Positions 31,118 to 34,350 of a stretch of DNA of 34,350 bases are shown here, piece by piece. Numbering within the stretch: position 1 is the first letter of the stretch; each line of letters begins with the position of its first letter. Both the position numbers and the translations under genes were made by a program. The notes beneath the pieces were generated by a model. The model was not told the DNA's origin, did not search any database, and saw only the letters and a list, made by a program, of their open reading frames with translations. The stretch comes from Streptacidiphilus carbonis (GTDB taxonomy: Bacteria > Actinomycetota > Actinomycetes > Streptomycetales > Streptomycetaceae). The stretch spans positions 23,581 to 57,930 of the forward strand of contig NZ_BBPM01000050.1 in assembly GCF_000787775.1 (NCBI RefSeq), written 5' to 3'.

Positions 31118-31160
31118 CCTCCTCTGGACTCAGCGGCCACGGTCTTTCCGTGGCAGGAGG
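31118..31160 (-). promoter_or_regulatory. Candidate S6:S18 autoregulatory leader of rpsF
   Basis: In the rpsF leader a perfect 7-bp hairpin GCCACGG/CCGTGGC (loop AAAGA, 31136-31154) is preceded by CCTCCT (31155-31160) and followed, after a 12-nt unpaired stretch, by the rpsF Shine-Dalgarno AGGAGG (31118-31123). Pairing CCTCCT with AGGAGG would hide the ribosome-binding site. S6:S18 leaders with this logic are known in other bacteria; assignment here is by structure only. Confidence 0.5.
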
Positions 31161-31477
31161 GTTTTTGAACGCGTCGCAACAGTAGTGGTCGGCACTGACA
31201 ACGAGGCGGAGAACCGCTACGACACTGGGGAGAGGGCGTCGGAGACCGACGAGATCCCACCAGGATCAGCGCACGGGTCGCGACGGAAAGTCGCGCCACA
31301 CCGGTGCAGACGGTCCAGCCTACAGGCACCCGAATGGGGTCTTGAAATCCACCCCCGAATCGCCGCAATCTGTATACATCGGGTAGGGGGCGCGCTACAG
31401 TGCGCCATCCTCCACCCGTGGCCGAACGGCCGCCCCCGGCCGCCGGCCCCGGCAACCTCCCCAAGGAGGCGGGTCCC

Positions 31478-31840
31478 ATGGCACATTCGATCGGTCCCTC
31501 ACAGCCGCAGCAGAGCCAGACGTCCTCTTCGCTGCCCTCACTCGCGCCGATGTCCCCGTACGGGCCCGGCTCACGGCTGCACGCCGGCGACGGGAAGGCG
31601 CACCCGCTGGCGGACACGCTGGCGGGCGTCACCCTGATCCTGGCCGCCATCGCCATCGCCACCTGCATGTTCCGCAGCCTGCACCTGCTGGCCTCCTGGA
31701 CCGGCCTGGCGGGCATCGTCACCGCGGCCTGGGGCCAGTACGTCTCCGCCACCACCCGGGAACGCTTCGTGCTGGTCTGCGCCGGGGTCGCGTCCGCGGC
31801 CGGCTTCGGCATCGGCCTGGCCCACGGCGGACTGTACTGA
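31478..31840 (+). CDS. Small hypothetical membrane protein
   Basis: 120 aa with a polar Ser/Gln/Pro-rich N-terminus (to about 47), then three hydrophobic helices (about 48-64, 68-84, 94-116, the last ending GLAHGGLY). No known family. The ATG at 31478 has AAGGAGG about eight nt upstream. Upstream 31161-31477 holds the divergent promoters, including the A/T-rich TGTATACA (31371-31378) and a TACAGT box at 31396-31401. Such a gene sits between rpsF and femX-like genes in other streptomycetes (from memory). Confidence 0.75.
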   Translation: MAHSIGPSQPQQSQTSSSLPSLAPMSPYGPGSRLHAGDGKAHPLADTLAGVTLILAAIAIATCMFRSLHLLASWTGLAGIVTAAWGQYVSATTRERFVLVCAGVASAAGFGIGLAHGGLY

Positions 31841-32001
31841 CCCGCGCCGCGCCGACGCGCGGCCGACCCCGCGGCCGACGCGGTCCCGGCCGGTGACCCG
31901 CAGATGACCGGCCGGTGACCGGCCCCGACCCTATGGGGGTGCCCCAGCTGGGCAGTAGGCTTCGCGATTGACGCGAACTGAAGCCCGAGGAGCACCCCCA
32001 T

Positions 32002-33120
32002 ATGAGCCTGCGCCTGAGGACCATCAGCCGGGAGGAGCACCTGGCCTTCATCAGGAGCCTGCCTTCCGCAAGTCATATGCAGGTCCCCTCCTGGGGTGAA
32101 GTCAAGGCGGAGTGGCGCTCCGAGAGCATCGGCTGGTTCGACGACCGCGGCGCGATCGTCGGCGCCGGACTCGTGCTGTACCGGCAGATCCCCAAGGTCA
32201 AGCGCTATCTGGCCTACCTGCCCGAAGGTCCGGTCATCGACTGGTTCGACCCGAGCCTGGACCGCTGGCTCCAGCCGATGCTGGACCACCTCAAGTCGCA
32301 GGGCGCCTTCACCGTGAAGATGGGCCCGCCGGTGATAATCCGCCGCTGGCAGGCCGAGACGATCAAGAGCGCCATCGCCGGCAAGGAGGCCAAGCGGCTT
32401 CGCGACGTCGAGGCCGACTGGTACGAGCCCCGGGCCATCGACACCGCGGACCGGCTGCGCCGGATGGGCTGGCAGCAGGGCGAGGACGGCGGCGCCGGGT
32501 TCGGCGACGTCCAGCCCCGCTACGTCTACCAGGTGCCGCTGGCCAACCGCTCGCTGGACGACGTCCTCAAGGGCTTCAACCAGCTGTGGCGCCGCAACAT
32601 CAAGAAGGCCGAGAAGGCCGGGGTGGAGATCGTCCAGGGCGGCTACGACGACCTGCCGGTGTTCCACCAGCTCTACCTGGAGACCGCCGAGCGCGACCAG
32701 TTCATCCCGCGCCCGCTCTCCTACTTCCAGCGCCAGTGGAAGGCCCTGACCGCCGAGGACCCCAACCGGATGCGGCTGTACCTGGCCTACCACGAGGGCG
32801 ACGCGCTGGCCGGGACGACCATGATCACCGTGGGTGAGCACGTCTGGTACTCCTACGGCGCGTCCACCGTGCACAAGCGCGAGGTCCAGCCCAACAACGC
32901 GATCCAGTGGCGGATGATGCGCGACGCGTACGCGCTCGGCGCCACCGTCTACGACCTGCGCGGCATCAGCGACACCCTGGACGAGAGCGACCACCTGTTC
33001 GGGCTGATCCGCTTCAAGGTCGGCACCGGCGGCCAGGCGGCGGAGTACCTCGGCGAGTGGGACTTCCCGCTCAACAAGCTGCTGCACAAGGCGCTCGACA
33101 TGTATATGAACCGTCGCTGA
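32002..33120 (+). CDS. FemX-like peptidoglycan interpeptide-bridge aminoacyltransferase
   Basis: Fem enzymes transfer an amino acid from aminoacyl-tRNA to lipid-linked peptidoglycan precursor; in Streptomyces FemX adds the bridging Gly. The 372-aa protein starts [35 protein letters not shown], the FemAB opening. It has two GNAT-like halves separated by a basic helical region ([16 protein letters not shown]) and the typical [38 protein letters not shown] ending. GAGGAG precedes the ATG at 32002. The following alanine-racemase-like gene is 58 nt away, likely co-functional. Confidence 0.95.
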   Translation: MSLRLRTISREEHLAFIRSLPSASHMQVPSWGEVKAEWRSESIGWFDDRGAIVGAGLVLYRQIPKVKRYLAYLPEGPVIDWFDPSLDRWLQPMLDHLKSQGAFTVKMGPPVIIRRWQAETIKSAIAGKEAKRLRDVEADWYEPRAIDTADRLRRMGWQQGEDGGAGFGDVQPRYVYQVPLANRSLDDVLKGFNQLWRRNIKKAEKAGVEIVQGGYDDLPVFHQLYLETAERDQFIPRPLSYFQRQWKALTAEDPNRMRLYLAYHEGDALAGTTMITVGEHVWYSYGASTVHKREVQPNNAIQWRMMRDAYALGATVYDLRGISDTLDESDHLFGLIRFKVGTGGQAAEYLGEWDFPLNKLLHKALDMYMNRR

Positions 33121-33165
33121 CGGTCCGTTCCCCGCTCGCCCATCGAACCCTGTCTCCTCGGAAGG

Positions 33166-33171
33166 TACCCT
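33166..33171 (+). promoter_or_regulatory. -10 box for a leaderless alanine-racemase-like transcript
   Basis: TACCCT, seven nt, then ATG at 33179, with no ribosome-binding site in the gap. Confidence 0.4.
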
Positions 33172-33178
33172 CCACCCC

Positions 33179-34213
33179 ATGGCGCTCTCTCTGTATGTGG
33201 ACACCCCCCGCTGGCGTGCCCACCAGCGCTCCGTCGTGGAGGCCTTCCCCGGGCTCGTTCCGGTCGCCAAGGGCAACGGCTACGGCTTCCGCAACGTCCG
33301 GCTGGCCGAGGAGGCCGCCCGGATGGGCGCAGACGTGCTGGCCGTCGGCACCGCCTACGAGGCCGCCGAGTTGAAGGACTGGTTCAGCAGGGACCTGATC
33401 GTGCTGACGCCGTACCGGATCCGCGAGGACACGGTGCCGCTGCCGCAGCGGGTGATCCGCACCGTGGGCACCATCGAGGGCGTGCGCGGCCTGGTCGGCG
33501 GTCGGGTGATCATCGAGTGCATGACCAGCATGCGGCGGCACGGGGTCACTCCCGAGGACCTGCCCAAGCTGCGGGCGGCCATCGACGACGTCCGGGTCGA
33601 GGGCTTCGCCGTGCACCTGCCGATGGACCGGCCGGAGGGGATAGACCCGCTGGCCGAGACCGCGCGGTGGGTGGACCTGCTCCGCTCTGCGGGGCTGCCG
33701 CTGCAGCGGATGTTCGTCAGCCACCTCCGCAAGGAGGAGGTCGCCGAACTGGCGATGCGCTACCCGGACGTGCACTTCCGCTCGCGCATCGGCACCCAGC
33801 TGTGGCTCGGCGACCACGGCGCGATCGACAGCCGCGGGACGGTCATGGACGTCCACGCGATGGCCAAGGGCGACCGCTTCGGCTACCGCCAGCACCGCGC
33901 CTCCGGCGACGGCCACCTGCTGGTGGTCGCCGGCGGGACGGCCCACGGGGTGGGGCTCGAAGCCCCCAAGAACCTCTCCGGCCTCACCCCGCGCGCCAAG
34001 AACCTCGCCCGCGCCGGGTTGGCCACCCTCAACCGGACGGCTTCGCCGTTCAGTTGGAACGGCTCCAAGGTCGCCTTCGCGGAACCCCCGCACATGCAGG
34101 TGTCCCTGCTGTGGCTCCCGGGCGAGATCCAGCCCCCGCAGGTGGGCGAGGAACTCAAGGCGACCCTGCGGCACACGACGACACTCTTCGACCGGATCGT
34201 GGACCAGGGCTGA
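33179..34213 (+). CDS. Alanine racemase-fold PLP protein
   Basis: 344 aa with an N-terminal alanine-racemase barrel: the PLP-binding Lys31 sits in [10 protein letters not shown], replacing the usual KANAYGHG. Further matches are [11 protein letters not shown] and the [13 protein letters not shown] segment. The C-terminal beta domain of true racemases is reduced, so racemase activity is uncertain. The neighbouring FemX-like gene points to cell-wall metabolism, perhaps amino-acid handling for the peptide bridge (inference). A terminator follows. Confidence 0.9.
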   Translation: MALSLYVDTPRWRAHQRSVVEAFPGLVPVAKGNGYGFRNVRLAEEAARMGADVLAVGTAYEAAELKDWFSRDLIVLTPYRIREDTVPLPQRVIRTVGTIEGVRGLVGGRVIIECMTSMRRHGVTPEDLPKLRAAIDDVRVEGFAVHLPMDRPEGIDPLAETARWVDLLRSAGLPLQRMFVSHLRKEEVAELAMRYPDVHFRSRIGTQLWLGDHGAIDSRGTVMDVHAMAKGDRFGYRQHRASGDGHLLVVAGGTAHGVGLEAPKNLSGLTPRAKNLARAGLATLNRTASPFSWNGSKVAFAEPPHMQVSLLWLPGEIQPPQVGEELKATLRHTTTLFDRIVDQG

Positions 34214-34226
34214 GCTGGGCAAATGC

Positions 34227-34255
34227 TGGGACCATATCTTCCAGATACGGTCCCA
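34227..34255. terminator. Hairpin terminator between convergent genes
   Basis: TGGGACC-a-TATC / GATA-c-GGTCCCA with a TTCCA loop, right after the alanine-racemase-like gene and before the stop of the next minus-strand gene. Confidence 0.8.
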
Positions 34256-34261
34256 GACCTG

Positions 34262-34350
34262 TCACATGAGCACATAGACCGGGTTGCCGATCCCCGGGGT
34301 CACCCCGACCTGCCGAATGCAACCGTGCCGACGCAAAAACCCAACGGCTT
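34262..34350 (-). CDS. 3' end of an unidentified gene (cut by the window edge)
   Basis: The minus strand is open from the window edge to a TGA at 34262-34264, encoding about 28 C-terminal residues: FLRRHGCIRQVGVTPGIGNP then VYVLM. The pattern 'xxxHGxIRxVxVTPGxGxPxYxL' looks like the wing of a winged-helix domain. Codons (GTT, TTT, CGT, GGT) are less GC-rich than in the neighbours. Too short to name. Confidence 0.4.
   Translation of the reverse strand, partial: AVGFLRRHGCIRQVGVTPGIGNPVYVLM

Noticed and set aside
30817-33276. Long minus-strand frame upstream of rpsF
   Set aside because: Only the last 96 codons are S6; the rest is antisense to the FemX-like and small membrane genes and has no sensible composition.

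Overview
The window is a very GC-rich (about 70% or more) actinobacterial chromosome segment that reads as Streptomycetaceae (Streptomyces, Kitasatospora or Streptacidiphilus). The evidence is: an SsgA-family sporulation/division protein; codons that almost always end in G or C; an apparent copy of an intergenic repeat common in Streptomyces; a FemX-like peptidoglycan bridge enzyme beside an alanine-racemase-fold protein; and the gene neighbourhood rpsF-ssb-rpsR-rplI / MATE / dnaB, which is conserved in Streptomyces. The lineage call is inference from gene content and codon use. No database search was possible.

Layout. 1-2.2 kb: thiC on the minus strand under a TPP riboswitch. 2.2-3.7 kb: a YibE/F-like membrane protein ending in a strong hairpin. 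3.7-5.7 kb: a DUF5326-like small membrane protein, a two-gene tenA-cupin operon whose two ends each carry the 10-bp palindrome ACCTGCAGGT, and a four-helix 'phage holin' (YvlD-type) membrane protein. 5.7-8.9 kb: an SsgA-like protein, a NUDIX hydrolase and a flavohaemoglobin with a long Pro/Ala-rich N-terminus. 9-10.9 kb: a MerR regulator coupled to thioredoxin, with a clear dyad operator, plus an MBL-fold hydrolase. 11-22 kb: an accessory stretch of oxidoreductases and regulators (an old yellow enzyme, VOC, AraC, membrane protein, quinone oxidoreductase, ArsR-like regulator divergent from a second-type peptide deformylase, MmyB-like XRE regulator divergent from an SDR, saccharopine-dehydrogenase-like protein, a DJ-1/AraC (GlxA-type) regulator, a RibD/DHFR-like reductase and an orphan propeller-like protein). 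Two decayed gene remnants lie in it.

22-34 kb is core: dnaB carrying a 423-aa intein with a LAGLIDADG endonuclease; a cluster of DnaA boxes upstream of dnaB; a MATE transporter; a GNAT-like protein; the rpsF-ssb-rpsR-rplI operon with leader and intercistronic hairpins and a U-tailed terminator; a small membrane protein; FemX-like; alanine-racemase-like; and the 3' end of an unidentified minus-strand gene.

The most interesting observations are: (i) an intact-looking DnaB intein at the RESG/S site, flanked on both extein sides by codons unusually rich in A/T third positions; (ii) a second, isolated 22-codon A/T-ending patch exactly over the DnaB P-loop, where other actinobacterial DnaB proteins carry a different intein, suggesting the footprint of a lost intein; (iii) the DnaA-box cluster upstream of dnaB; (iv) several clean palindromic operators (MerR-trx, ArsR-def, tenA-cupin); and (v) a run of genes whose -10 box lies 6-7 nt before the start codon, implying leaderless mRNAs.
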